A stretch of 64,000 nt of DNA. Source: OMPR01 sp965183835. Its GTDB lineage: Bacteria; Pseudomonadota; Alphaproteobacteria; Rhodobacterales; Rhodobacteraceae. This document shows, in pieces, positions 17,583 to 26,598 of the stretch. The DNA lies in assembly GCA_965183835.1 (NCBI GenBank), contig CBCYME010000013.1:1-64000 (forward strand), given 5' to 3'. The translations under genes and the position numbers were made by a program. The stretch's first letter is position 1, and the number at the start of each line of letters is the position of its first letter. A model generated the notes under the pieces. That model ran no database searches. It had not been told where the DNA came from and was given only the letters and a program-made list of their open reading frames with translations.

Positions 17583-18614
17583 ATGGACGCAATCCTATTG
17601 CAAATTTTGAACGGGCTCGACAAGGGCTCTGCCTATGCGCTGATCGCGCTCGGCCTGACACTCATTTTCGGTACGCTTGGCGTTGTCAATTTTGCCCATG
17701 GGGCCTTGTTCATGATCGGAGCATTCTGCGCGGTCACTGTGCAACGCATCCTGAACATTAGTTTTGTGACTGTAGACGAGACACAAAAAGATTTCCTGGG
17801 TAATCCGCTAAAGGTCAAAACACCGTACTTGGAATCGTGGTTCGGCCCCGAAACTGGTGCGGCCATAATCGATTGGTCAGTGCCTATCGCGATCCTATTC
17901 GCCATCCCTGTCATGTTGGCCGTCGGCTACATCATGGAACGTGGCCTGATAAAGCATTTTTATAAACGGCCCCACGCCGATCAGATTCTTGTAACCTTCG
18001 GTCTTGCGATCGTTCTGCAAGAAGTGGTCAAATACTTTTATGGCGCAAACCCAATCCCCACGGGTGCACCTGATGTGTTCAAAGGCAGCTTTGATTTCGG
18101 CGTCATGCTGGGTTTCGAGGCCAACGCAATCATCTACCCCTACTGGCGTCTTGTGTACTTCGGCTTTGCGGCTCTAATCATCGGCGGCGTCTTTTCTTTC
18201 TTACAGTTCACCACCTTTGGCATGGTTGTCCGTGCCGGTATGGCAGACCGCGAAACCGTGGGTCTGTTGGGTATCAACATCGACCGTCGGTTCACCATCA
18301 TGTTCGGCATCGCCGCAGCAGTGGCCGGTTTGGCAGGTGTGATGTACGCCCCGATCAACTCACCCAACTATCACATGGGCATGGATTTTCTGGTCCTGAG
18401 CTTCGTGGTTGTGGTTGTCGGGGGTATGGGCTCCCTTCCCGGTGCTGTGCTTGCCGGTTTCCTACTTGGTATTCTCGAAAGTTTCGCGTCTATGAACGAG
18501 GTTAAATCCCTCATCCCCGGTATTGACCAGATCATCATCTACCTGGTTGCAATTCTCATTCTGCTCACCCGGCCACGTGGCTTGATGGGTCGCAAAGGCG
18601 TGATGGAGGAATAA
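17583..18614 (+). CDS. HAAT-type ABC transporter permease (LivH-like)
   Basis: A 343-residue inner-membrane permease with about eight helices, starting MDAILLQILNGLDKGSAYALIALGLTL, the standard LivH beginning (short segment cited: LNGLDKGSAYALIALG). An insertion at about 58-105 makes it longer than the usual 290-300 residues. The family loop GMVVRAGMADRETVGLLGIN is present near 215. It is followed by its LivM partner after three bases. It would pass the ligand delivered by the upstream binding protein. Confidence 0.88.
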   Translation: MDAILLQILNGLDKGSAYALIALGLTLIFGTLGVVNFAHGALFMIGAFCAVTVQRILNISFVTVDETQKDFLGNPLKVKTPYLESWFGPETGAAIIDWSVPIAILFAIPVMLAVGYIMERGLIKHFYKRPHADQILVTFGLAIVLQEVVKYFYGANPIPTGAPDVFKGSFDFGVMLGFEANAIIYPYWRLVYFGFAALIIGGVFSFLQFTTFGMVVRAGMADRETVGLLGINIDRRFTIMFGIAAAVAGLAGVMYAPINSPNYHMGMDFLVLSFVVVVVGGMGSLPGAVLAGFLLGILESFASMNEVKSLIPGIDQIIIYLVAILILLTRPRGLMGRKGVMEE

Positions 18615-18617
18615 GAC

Positions 18618-19823
18618 ATGTTCGGTCTCGACAAAAAAGACACCACCATGTTGCTGGTCGTCGCTATCATGGCGCTATGTGCGCCCTTCATCCTGAACCC
18701 CTTTCCCGCAGGCAGCGCGATGGCGCAGTTCAATGCAGGCTATCCTGACTTGATGCAGCGGTTTGTGATCTTTGGCATCTTTGCCATTGGGTTCAACATT
18801 CTGTTTGGTTTGACTGGATACCTGTCCTTTGGTCACGCGGCCTTTCTGGGTGTCGGATCCTACTCGGCAGTCTGGATGTTCAAACTCCTCAGCATGAACG
18901 TGATCCCGGCTATCCTGCTGTCGGTCGTCATGGCGGGCCTGTTCGCCTTGCTGATCGGGTTTGTCAGCCTGCGCCGCTCGGGGATCTACTTTTCAATCCT
19001 GACGCTGGCCTTTGCGCAGATGTCGTTCAACCTCGCTTATTCGGTTTTGACGCCAATCACCAATGGTGAAACCGGTCTGCAACTGACGCTGAATGACCCC
19101 CGTGTTCTGGGTGTCAGCCAAACGGCGGATGGCTCGATCCCGGTCACTAGCCTATTTGGTCTCGAGATGCGCTCAACCTATGAGATGCACCTTGGTCCTT
19201 GGTTGTTCCAGTTCAACGCGGGCTACTATCTGTCGGCCCTGATCATGCTGGCGTCGTTCTATCTGGCGATCCGCATCTTCCGCTCGCCTTTTGGGATGAT
19301 GTTGCGGGCGGTGAAATCAAACCAACAGCGCATGAACTACACCGGCCTGAACACCCGTCCCTACACACTGGCTGCCTTTGTAATTTCGGGCATGTATGCT
19401 GGCCTGGCCGGTGGCTTGATGGCCTCGATGGATCCGCTGGCAGGCGCCGAACGCATGCAGTGGACCGCATCGGGCGAAGTTGTTCTGATGACCATCCTTG
19501 GTGGTGCTGGCACGCTGATCGGTCCGGTCGTGGGTGCAGGGTTCATCAAGTACTTTGAGAACATCTTTTCCAAGATCAACGACAACGTCCTGCACCAGTG
19601 GTTTGCCTTTATGCCTGACGGACTTGAGGACGCGATGGTCTTCATCGTGCACCCTTTCATCGGCAAGGGCTGGCACCTGACGCTGGGCATCCTGTTCATG
19701 TTGGTTGTGATCTTTCTGCCCGGTGGTTTGGTCGAAGGTGGTCAAAGAATCGCAGCTTGGGTGCGCAAAAAGCGCAACAAAGGCAACGATGACACCACCA
19801 CCAAAACCGAACCTGCAGAATAA
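18618..19823 (+). CDS. HAAT-type ABC transporter permease (LivM-like)
   Basis: A 401-residue permease with about ten hydrophobic segments. It carries LivM landmarks: IGFNILFGLTGYLSFGHAAF near 55-75 and the coupling loop SPFGMMLRAVKSNQQRMNYTG near 225. The C-terminus is lysine-rich and cytoplasmic (RKKRNKGNDD). It overlaps no gene but lies three bases after LivH and eleven before the first ATPase, so it belongs to one operon. Full length. Confidence 0.88.
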   Translation: MFGLDKKDTTMLLVVAIMALCAPFILNPFPAGSAMAQFNAGYPDLMQRFVIFGIFAIGFNILFGLTGYLSFGHAAFLGVGSYSAVWMFKLLSMNVIPAILLSVVMAGLFALLIGFVSLRRSGIYFSILTLAFAQMSFNLAYSVLTPITNGETGLQLTLNDPRVLGVSQTADGSIPVTSLFGLEMRSTYEMHLGPWLFQFNAGYYLSALIMLASFYLAIRIFRSPFGMMLRAVKSNQQRMNYTGLNTRPYTLAAFVISGMYAGLAGGLMASMDPLAGAERMQWTASGEVVLMTILGGAGTLIGPVVGAGFIKYFENIFSKINDNVLHQWFAFMPDGLEDAMVFIVHPFIGKGWHLTLGILFMLVVIFLPGGLVEGGQRIAAWVRKKRNKGNDDTTTKTEPAE

Positions 19824-19834
19824 GGAGACGCGAG

Positions 19835-20590
19835 ATGGGAATTCTTGAAGTCAAAGGCGTCAACAAACGGTTCGGTGGTCTCCAAGCGCTGGGGGATGTA
19901 AACCTCAGCGTGGCCGAAAACACCGTGCACGCCATCATCGGCCCCAACGGAGCTGGCAAATCTACTCTGCTGAACTGTTTGGTCGGCAAGCTGATCCCCG
20001 ACACAGGGTCGGTCATGTTCGACGGGCAATCGGTGCTGGGGCGCAAGCCGTTCGAAATCAACCAGATGGGCATTTCCCGAGTGTTCCAAACGCCAGAGAT
20101 CTTTGGCGATCTGAGCGTTCTGGAGAACATGATGATCCCCTGCTTTGCCAAACGGGATGGCGCGTTCGAATTGAACGCCATCCCCTCGGTCGCCAGCCAA
20201 AAGGATGTGCTGGAAAAGGCCGAAGCAATGCTGGTCGACATGAACATGGCCGACAAACGGCACATGAATGCGGCGTCGATGTCTCGGGGCGATAAGCGCC
20301 GGCTAGAGATCGGCATGTGCCTATCGCAGGAACCACGTCTGTTGCTGTTGGATGAACCCACCGCCGGTATGGCGCGGGCGGATACCAACAACACCATCGA
20401 TCTGCTGAAACAGATCAAGGACGAACGCGACATCACCATCGCGATCATCGAACACGACATGCATGTAGTGTTCTCACTGTCCGAGCGCATCACCGTTTTG
20501 GCCCAGGGCACCCCCCTTGTCGAAGACACGCCCGAAAACATCAAAGGCCACCCCAAGGTACGCGAAGCGTATCTGGGCGAGAGCGCTTAA
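19835..20590 (+). CDS. HAAT-type ABC transporter ATP-binding protein (LivG/UrtD-like)
   Basis: 251 residues. Walker A is GPNGAGKST (about 38-46) and Walker B is LLLLDEPTAGMAR. The ABC signature reads MSRGDKRRLEIG instead of the common LSYGQQRRLEIA, and the GM after DEPTA resembles the urea-transporter UrtD subfamily more than classical LivG. The H-loop His is in AIIEHDMHVVFSL. It is preceded by AAGGAG and pairs with the LivF-like ATPase. Confidence 0.87.
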   Translation: MGILEVKGVNKRFGGLQALGDVNLSVAENTVHAIIGPNGAGKSTLLNCLVGKLIPDTGSVMFDGQSVLGRKPFEINQMGISRVFQTPEIFGDLSVLENMMIPCFAKRDGAFELNAIPSVASQKDVLEKAEAMLVDMNMADKRHMNAASMSRGDKRRLEIGMCLSQEPRLLLLDEPTAGMARADTNNTIDLLKQIKDERDITIAIIEHDMHVVFSLSERITVLAQGTPLVEDTPENIKGHPKVREAYLGESA

Positions 20591-20602
20591 AGGAGAAGAA
20601 CC

Positions 20603-21358
20603 ATGAACGTTAAACCGGACTTTTCCAAAAACGCCAATATGGCCACCACGGCCCCGGCCTTTCTCTCGGTCTGGGACATGCACGCCTATTACGGTGAAAG
20701 CTACATCGTGCAGGGCATCTCGTTCAACGTGCATGAGGGGGAAATCCTCGCCTTGTTAGGACGCAACGGGGCGGGCAAGACCTCAACCCTGCGCGCTATT
20801 GCTCGACTGGATGACCCGCAAGTCTCGCACGGTGAAATCTGGCTGGATCACAAACCGCTGCACAACATGTCCAGCTACGAGGCCGCCACCGTCGGTTTGG
20901 GGCTGGTCCCCGAAGATCGCCGCATCATCGCGGGTCTGACAGTCGAAGAAAACCTGCAACTGGCCCAGATTGCACCGCCCATTGGGTGGTCAATCGAGCG
21001 TCTCTATGAATTGTTCCCGCGCCTTGGTGAACGCCGCAAGCAAGAGGGCGTGACCCTTTCTGGTGGTGAACAACAGATGTTGGCAATTGCCCGCGCATTG
21101 GCCCGTGACATCAAAGTGCTATTGCTGGATGAACCCTACGAAGGTTTGGCCCCGGTGATCGTTGATGAGATCGAAAAGACCCTCATCCACATCAAAGAAC
21201 AAGGTATGACAACGGTCATCGTAGAACAGAACGCCGTGCGGGCGCTGGAATTGGCGGATCGTGCCGTCATTCTGGACACCGGCGGCATCGTCTTTGACGG
21301 ATCCGCTTCCGAAGTTTTGGAAAACGAAGAACTACGCGCCGAATATCTGGCGATCTAA
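20603..21358 (+). CDS. HAAT-type ABC transporter ATP-binding protein (LivF-like)
   Basis: 251 residues with an N-terminal extension of about 20 residues before the ABC domain. Walker A is GRNGAGKTS, the signature is LSGGEQQMLAIARAL, Walker B is LLLDEPYEGLAP, and the H-loop region is VIVEQNAVRALELAD, where Gln replaces the switch His as is normal for LivF proteins. It is the last gene of the operon and is followed by a strong terminator. AAAGGAG precedes its ATG. Confidence 0.88.
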   Translation: MNVKPDFSKNANMATTAPAFLSVWDMHAYYGESYIVQGISFNVHEGEILALLGRNGAGKTSTLRAIARLDDPQVSHGEIWLDHKPLHNMSSYEAATVGLGLVPEDRRIIAGLTVEENLQLAQIAPPIGWSIERLYELFPRLGERRKQEGVTLSGGEQQMLAIARALARDIKVLLLDEPYEGLAPVIVDEIEKTLIHIKEQGMTTVIVEQNAVRALELADRAVILDTGGIVFDGSASEVLENEELRAEYLAI

Positions 21359-21410
21359 CTGAACACTCCCCGTCGAGAAAGAGCTAAGGTTCTTGCGTCG
21401 ACTAACTCTT

Positions 21411-21440
21411 GGCCAGCTCTCCACGAGCTGGCCTTTTTTT
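21411..21440 (+). terminator. Rho-independent terminator of the HAAT operon
   Basis: GGCCAGCTC and GAGCTGGCC form a perfect 9-bp stem with a 5-base loop, followed by seven T. It lies about 50 bases after the last ATPase gene. Confidence 0.9.
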
Positions 21441-21491
21441 GTGTCCACAGAAAGGCTTGTCGGATCCTGATATTCCCGCCTAAATAGCGTC

Positions 21492-22358
21492 ATGAAAATT
21501 TGTGCGATGACAATGGTGTATCGGGACTATTGGGCGCTGTCCCAATGGTATGCCCATTTTGGACGACACTTGGGGCATGAAAACCTGTTCATTGTGGCCC
21601 ATGGTCCAGACCCCGAAATTCAGCGGCGCTGCCCACTGGCCAGCATCATCACCATTCCACGCGAGAAATTCGACAACTTCGACAATTCGCGCAGCAAAAT
21701 GCTGAACGCATTTCAGAACGGGTTGGATGAAATCTACGACTGGGTGATCCGCACGGATGCAGACGAACTGATTTGCCTTGATCCCTCGCTCTATGCAAGT
21801 TTCGAGGACTTCTTTGCCCAACAAGAGGGCAAATCCGCGTTCTCACTGGGTATAAACCTTGCCGAAATCGAAGGCGATGCGCCCCTACCCCATGATACTT
21901 CAGTCCTGAAATTGCGGCGGCATGCGCTGTTCTCAAGCCATTACAGCAAAGCCTGGGCTGTGCGCGGGCGTATTGGGTTGCATCGACATGGGGTTCAGTT
22001 GCGTCCGCGATTTTGTGAAGACTATCCCTTTCACATTCCACGTGGCGTCTATCTCATTCATTTGAAATTCGCCAATGGGCTGGCCTTGGCGCTGGCGAAC
22101 AAATACCGCCACGCCGTCGCCAATTCCGAAGGCAAAGGATTGCCAGGGCAAAGCTGGCGCGATCCTGATGTGTCGATACAGAGGATCAGCAAACAGTTGG
22201 ATAACTCAAAATTGCTCCCATGGGCCCACGCCGAAGAGCGCGCCTATGAGATCATTTCGCAAGAGCCGATCCGGGACTTGAAAAAGGGGATCGTGCGCGT
22301 ATGTGACCGGCCCATTCGAATACAGGCCACCCTACCCGAATGGTTCCAATCGGCCTGA
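21492..22358 (+). CDS. Glycosyltransferase family 2-like protein
   Basis: 288 residues. The start MKICAMTMVYRDYWALSQWY is the typical nucleotide-sugar-binding first strand, and the DxD metal motif is seen in VIRTDADELICLD (about 81-93). This pattern fits the Glyco_tranf_2_4 group of roseobacter glycosyltransferases. It is monocistronic between a terminator and a convergent gene. No clear ribosome site precedes the ATG. The acceptor and sugar are unknown; surface polysaccharide is a reasonable guess. Confidence 0.8.
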   Translation: MKICAMTMVYRDYWALSQWYAHFGRHLGHENLFIVAHGPDPEIQRRCPLASIITIPREKFDNFDNSRSKMLNAFQNGLDEIYDWVIRTDADELICLDPSLYASFEDFFAQQEGKSAFSLGINLAEIEGDAPLPHDTSVLKLRRHALFSSHYSKAWAVRGRIGLHRHGVQLRPRFCEDYPFHIPRGVYLIHLKFANGLALALANKYRHAVANSEGKGLPGQSWRDPDVSIQRISKQLDNSKLLPWAHAEERAYEIISQEPIRDLKKGIVRVCDRPIRIQATLPEWFQSA

Positions 22359-22364
22359 CACGCG

Positions 22365-23168
22365 CTATTGCACGGTCCAGCCCCCATCCACCGGAATGGA
22401 GGCCCCGACAACATTGTGTGCAATGGGGGAGCACAGCCAAAGTGCCAAAGCGCCAATTTCAGCTGGTTCAGACCCGCGTAACGACGGCTGTTTGTCCTTT
22501 AGCATGTCAGCCACCGCCGCCTCACGATCCGCCCCAAGTGCGGCCATGCGCTCTTTGATCTGCGGTTCAATAATCGCAGTATTGGTCCAACCGGGACAGA
22601 TGCAATTTACCGTCACCCCGCCTTTGACCTTGTCCCCGCGCGAGGCATATTCCAACGCAGCTGTTTTGGAGAGACCGATCAAACCGTGCTTAGCTGCTAC
22701 ATATGGGGCCTTTTGTTTGCTGGCGACCAATCCGTGAACCGACGCTATATTGATAACCCGCCCATAACCCCGATTGGCCATTTCGGGCATCGCGGCCTGC
22801 ATGGTATAAAACGCAGCGCTCAGGTTCACGGACAGGATGTCCTCCCAGATATCGCCCGGTAGTTTGGACAGCCAATCGGTGTGTTGAATGCCGGCGTTGT
22901 TCACCAGAATATCGGCCCCACCCCACGCGGCAACGGCGGCCATCAAATCCTGTATCTGCGTCGGGTGTCGCAGATCACCCCGAAAGAACGCGGCGTCTGC
23001 AGCCCCTCTCTTGCGCAGATGATGGCAAACCTCTTCGATCTGGGCGTCGCCCGCGATCCCGTGCACCGCAATCCGCGCGCCCGCACTTGCCAGTGCTTCG
23101 GCAATCGCCAGTCCGATCCCCTGCACCGACCCGGTGACCAATGCTGTTTTTCCTGTCAGATCCGTCAT
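22365..23168 (-). CDS. 3-Hydroxybutyrate dehydrogenase-like SDR
   Basis: A 267-residue short-chain dehydrogenase. The nucleotide motif TGSVQGIG lies near residue 12, NNAG at about 92, and the catalytic Ser with Tyr-x3-Lys in SVHGLVASKQKAPYVAAK. The C-terminus ends GGWTVQ, as in BdhA-type enzymes that interconvert 3-hydroxybutyrate and acetoacetate with NAD. It overlaps the upstream acyl-CoA ligase gene by four bases, so it is the third gene of a thiolase-ligase-dehydrogenase operon. The substrate may differ from 3-hydroxybutyrate. Confidence 0.82.
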   Translation of the reverse strand: MTDLTGKTALVTGSVQGIGLAIAEALASAGARIAVHGIAGDAQIEEVCHHLRKRGAADAAFFRGDLRHPTQIQDLMAAVAAWGGADILVNNAGIQHTDWLSKLPGDIWEDILSVNLSAAFYTMQAAMPEMANRGYGRVINIASVHGLVASKQKAPYVAAKHGLIGLSKTAALEYASRGDKVKGGVTVNCICPGWTNTAIIEPQIKERMAALGADREAAVADMLKDKQPSLRGSEPAEIGALALWLCSPIAHNVVGASIPVDGGWTVQ

Positions 23169-24673
23169 GTTTCCTCCGCCAACTGCGCCCGCAGCTCTGT
23201 CTTTAGCACTTTGCCGTAATTGTTTTTGGGCAACTCTTGCACAAAAACATACTCTTTGGGTCGCTTGAAACGTGCAATGTTTTCAACACAAAGCTGGTCT
23301 AAGATATCTGTTGTGACGTCACCGACGACAAAGGCCACCACCTCTTCGCCCCAATCGGCATGCGGGCGCCCTACGACAGACACTTCGGTCACCAACGGAT
23401 GGGTCAGCAGAACCTCTTCGACCTCACGCGGATATACATTTGATCCACCAGAGATAATCAGATCTTTGGATCTATCTTGCATTGTCAAATACCCATCACC
23501 GTCAAGAAACCCCATGTCGCCTGTCATCAGCCAGCCATCGACCAATGTCTTGTCGGTGGCTTTGGGATTTTGCCAATATCCCGGCATCACCACATCCCCA
23601 CGCACCATGATTTCGCCGTGTTCACCATTTGGCACCGGTTTCCCGTTTTCATCCCCGATCTGCACCTCGACCGTGGATTGCGCGCGCCCGACGCTGGCCA
23701 ACCGTTGCTGCCATCGGGGGTGTGTTCGATCACTGACATCATGACGCGACAGGGCCGTGATCCCCATGGGGCATTCCCCCTGCCCATAAATCTGTACGAA
23801 AATCGGTCCAAAATGGGTGGTCGCGTCGACAATGTCGGCCAAATACATCGGGCCACCGGCGTAAACGATTGTGCGCAACCCCGTCCCGACCTCTCCGGTC
23901 GCCTTAGCCACATCGGTCATACGCTTGACCATCGTCGGGGCAGCAAACATCTGCACCCGATCAAAGTGCCGCGCCAGATCAAAGATCTCGGCCTCGTCAA
24001 AGCCACCAGACACAGGGCAAACATGACGAGCCCCGGCCAGCACGTGCAACATGTTATAAATGCCTGCGCCGTGGCTCATCGGCGCGGCATAGAGCACCGC
24101 ATCCTGATCGCTCACCGCATCCACATCCGCAGAATAGGTCAGCGACATCGCAATCAGCATGCGATGGGTGATCATCACACCCTTTGGTTTGCCCGTCGTT
24201 CCAGAAGTATAGAACAACCACGCCAAATCATCAGGCGCGCGCATCGCGGGGGCATCAACGGGATTGTGTGTCAAAGCCGCCGCGTAGTCCGCGCTGGTCA
24301 CATCCACACATCGCACCGCGATCTCGGTCTCTTGGATCGCTTCGGTCAAACCGGGCGAGGTAAAACACAAATTCGCCCCTGCGTTTTCAAGGATATAGGC
24401 CACCTCGCGTCCGTGCAGTTTTGAATTGATCGCAACGACCGCAGCGCCCGCATACCAAACCGCATATTGCGCAATCAGATAATCCGGGCAGTTCTTGAGA
24501 CACAGCCCCACCCGATCCCCCGGCTGTACACCCTGTGCCAGCAACCAGCCCGCCAATCGCGCGGCCCGATCGTGAAATGTGCCATAGTCCGCGACCTGAT
24601 CCCGCCCCAGAAATAACGCAGGGCGGGCGGGGTTCACCTGTGCCTGTCGGCTCAGCCAAAGACCAAGGTTCAC
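23165..24673 (-). CDS. AMP-forming acyl-CoA synthetase
   Basis: 502 residues of the ANL superfamily. The P-loop is LFYTSGTTGKPKGVMITH (about 187). Later motifs are IYGQGECP, the hinge GDMGFLDGDGYLTMQDRSKDLIISGG (short parts cited: DRSKDLIISGG) and the catalytic Lys near the end in LPKNNYGKVLK. It activates a carboxylic acid to its CoA ester. GTG start overlaps the thiolase stop, and its stop overlaps the dehydrogenase start. With these two it forms an acid-degradation operon whose substrate cannot be named from sequence. Confidence 0.87.
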   Translation of the reverse strand: MNLGLWLSRQAQVNPARPALFLGRDQVADYGTFHDRAARLAGWLLAQGVQPGDRVGLCLKNCPDYLIAQYAVWYAGAAVVAINSKLHGREVAYILENAGANLCFTSPGLTEAIQETEIAVRCVDVTSADYAAALTHNPVDAPAMRAPDDLAWLFYTSGTTGKPKGVMITHRMLIAMSLTYSADVDAVSDQDAVLYAAPMSHGAGIYNMLHVLAGARHVCPVSGGFDEAEIFDLARHFDRVQMFAAPTMVKRMTDVAKATGEVGTGLRTIVYAGGPMYLADIVDATTHFGPIFVQIYGQGECPMGITALSRHDVSDRTHPRWQQRLASVGRAQSTVEVQIGDENGKPVPNGEHGEIMVRGDVVMPGYWQNPKATDKTLVDGWLMTGDMGFLDGDGYLTMQDRSKDLIISGGSNVYPREVEEVLLTHPLVTEVSVVGRPHADWGEEVVAFVVGDVTTDILDQLCVENIARFKRPKEYVFVQELPKNNYGKVLKTELRAQLAEET

Positions 24674-25830
24674 GCTTTCACCGCTTCTAAGATCGAGGCG
24701 TAGTTGGCAACGCCTGAGCCACCCATATTGAACACCAAGCCCAGTTCAGCCCCCGGATGTTGCATGGCATCCGCCTGTCCCAACACCTGTCGCGCGATGA
24801 GCGTATGCATCGACACCCCTGTTGCCCCAACCGGATGCCCCTTGGCCTTGAGCCCGCCGGACAGGTTCACCGGCAAGGTACCGCCTGCATGCACTACACC
24901 GCCTTCGAGAACATCTGAGGCATGACCGTGCGCTGCCAGCCCCATAGTCTCGTAAATCAACAGCTCGGCGATTGTGAAGCAGTCGTGGACTTCGGCAACG
25001 TCTAGATTCCCGACCGTAATCCCCGCGCGATCATATGCAGCGTGAATGGCTTTGCGCGGCCCTTCAAATGCCAGCACATCCCGCTGCGACATCGCCATGA
25101 CATCATTGACCTGCGCGACCCCCCTCATTCGCACCGCTTTGGACACATCGCCCAAAAGATCCCCGGACACCATGACCAAGGCTGCCGCCCCGTCAGACAC
25201 CAAAGAACAATCTGTTTTCTTGAGCGGGGCCGCGATAATCGGGTTGCGGTCAGAAACGGCTGCACAAAAAGCCTCGTCCATAGGTTTCTGCAACTGAGCC
25301 AGCGGATTGTTGACCGAATTCCCGTGGTTTTTGGCGGCAATCTTGGCCAAAGCTTGCGTGTGATCGCCGTATTTCTGGAAATAGGCTTGGGCGAATTGGG
25401 CAAAAACACCGGGAAACGACAGACCTGCCTCTTCCTTTTGGTATGCCGCATGACCCAGCGCAGTCGCCACATCGACAGTTGGCAGGTGGGTCATCTTTTC
25501 CACCCCAATGACCAAGGCGACTTTAGTTTCCCCTGACAGGATCGCCTGACGCGCGGCAAACACAGCCGCGGACCCAGACGCACAGGCGTTTTCCAGCCGC
25601 GTGGCGGGTTTGAACCGCAAGGCCGGATCAATCGACATCGCCAATGATGAGGGAAATCCATCCGGCACCAACCCGCCATTGAAATGGCCCATCCAAATGC
25701 CATCTACGTCAGTAGCCCCGATCCCGGCATCTGCCAAAGCTTCGCGCCCTGCGGCTGCAATCATGTCTTCGAGCGACATATCGGTCAACTTGCCAAACTT
25801 GGTATGGCCCCAACCCGCGATATAAACCAT
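24670..25830 (-). CDS. Thiolase-family acyltransferase
   Basis: 386 residues. The nucleophile is Cys83 in LENACASGSAAV. The catalytic HD lies in DVAEVHDCFTIAEL and the GHPVGATG loop is near residue 338. The sequence pattern resembles the SCP-x/degradative thiolase branch rather than PhaA. It is the first gene of the thiolase-ligase-dehydrogenase operon and divergent from a PAS-LuxR gene 87 bases away. It probably cleaves a 3-ketoacyl-CoA to acetyl- or propionyl-CoA; the acyl substrate is unknown. Confidence 0.86.
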   Translation of the reverse strand: MVYIAGWGHTKFGKLTDMSLEDMIAAAGREALADAGIGATDVDGIWMGHFNGGLVPDGFPSSLAMSIDPALRFKPATRLENACASGSAAVFAARQAILSGETKVALVIGVEKMTHLPTVDVATALGHAAYQKEEAGLSFPGVFAQFAQAYFQKYGDHTQALAKIAAKNHGNSVNNPLAQLQKPMDEAFCAAVSDRNPIIAAPLKKTDCSLVSDGAAALVMVSGDLLGDVSKAVRMRGVAQVNDVMAMSQRDVLAFEGPRKAIHAAYDRAGITVGNLDVAEVHDCFTIAELLIYETMGLAAHGHASDVLEGGVVHAGGTLPVNLSGGLKAKGHPVGATGVSMHTLIARQVLGQADAMQHPGAELGLVFNMGGSGVANYASILEAVKA

Positions 25831-25917
25831 GAAAACTCTCCCCTTTTGTCAGGAGAAACCTACCCATACCCATGTAGCCCCTTCAATTCCGTAGAAATAC
25901 CCGGCACTCTGTGCGCC

Positions 25918-26454
25918 ATGAGTGATCTTGCATTTGAATACGCCCCCGTCGGCTTGGTAGAGCTGGAAAACCGGATTATCCGGCGGTGTAATTTGCAATT
26001 CGCGCAAACATTCGGCGGGCATGAGAGCGATTATCGCGACATGCCTTTGCTGCATCTCTATCCCAGCCACGCCGAGTTTGAGCGCATCGGCGCACGCGGT
26101 TTGGCAGCAATGCAAGACACAGGCTATTACAGCGACGAACGCATTATGCGCCGCCGCAACGGCGATCTGTTCTGGTGCCGGGCACGGGGCAAATCACTGA
26201 CGCCTGACGACCCGTTTCTGCACGGTATCTGGAGCTTTTCTGACATCTCAGAAGATCGCCCGCTGGTGGAATTGACCCCGCGCGAGCGGGACGTGGCCAT
26301 TTTGACCTGCCGGGGTCTGTCGGCCAAAGAGGTCGGCGGCGAACTGGGCCTGTCCTACCGCACCATCGAAGCGCACCGTGCCCGATTGTTAGAAAAATTT
26401 GGCGCCCGGAAACTGCCGGAACTGGTGGCGAAACTCTCTGGTATGCCCTTATGA
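25918..26454 (+). CDS. PAS-LuxR transcriptional regulator
   Basis: 178 residues: a PAS-like sensor domain (about 1-110, with the ERIMRRRNGDLFWCRARGKS segment cited in part as RRRNGDLFWC) and a LuxR helix-turn-helix (about 118-178, LTPRERDVAILTCRGLSAKEV). I chose the ATG at 25918 because the upstream open frame runs over the divergent thiolase gene. There is no receiver domain, so it senses a ligand through PAS. It likely controls the divergent thiolase-ligase-dehydrogenase operon. Confidence 0.82.
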   Translation: MSDLAFEYAPVGLVELENRIIRRCNLQFAQTFGGHESDYRDMPLLHLYPSHAEFERIGARGLAAMQDTGYYSDERIMRRRNGDLFWCRARGKSLTPDDPFLHGIWSFSDISEDRPLVELTPRERDVAILTCRGLSAKEVGGELGLSYRTIEAHRARLLEKFGARKLPELVAKLSGMPL

Positions 26455-26511
26455 TAAGCCCCCCCTCGCAATTTGGCACGACATACACCATCTTTGCCTG
26501 TGTAACGGCGC

Positions 26512-26540
26512 TTTTCATGGGACACACGTTGGCCTATAAC
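26512..26540 (+). promoter_or_regulatory. Possible promoter for accBC
   Basis: TTTTCA (26512-26517) and TATAAC (26535-26540) with a 17-base spacer give a weak -35 and fair -10 about 60 bases before accB. A similar TATAAC context precedes carB. Confidence 0.35.
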
Positions 26541-26598
26541 GCCGGGTAATTTACAGCCCGCGCAACAGACGGGCATAGCGGAACCGTCGAGGACACTC

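Noticed and set aside
23477..24424. 315-codon plus-strand frame opposite the acyl-CoA ligase
   Set aside because: Shadow frame rich in His/Arg; the ligase motifs on the minus strand are unambiguous.
26451..26549. A 32-codon frame overlapping the PAS-LuxR stop
   Set aside because: It has a start/stop overlap and a short hydrophobic stretch, but no ribosome site of its own and no family; the region also holds the accB promoter.
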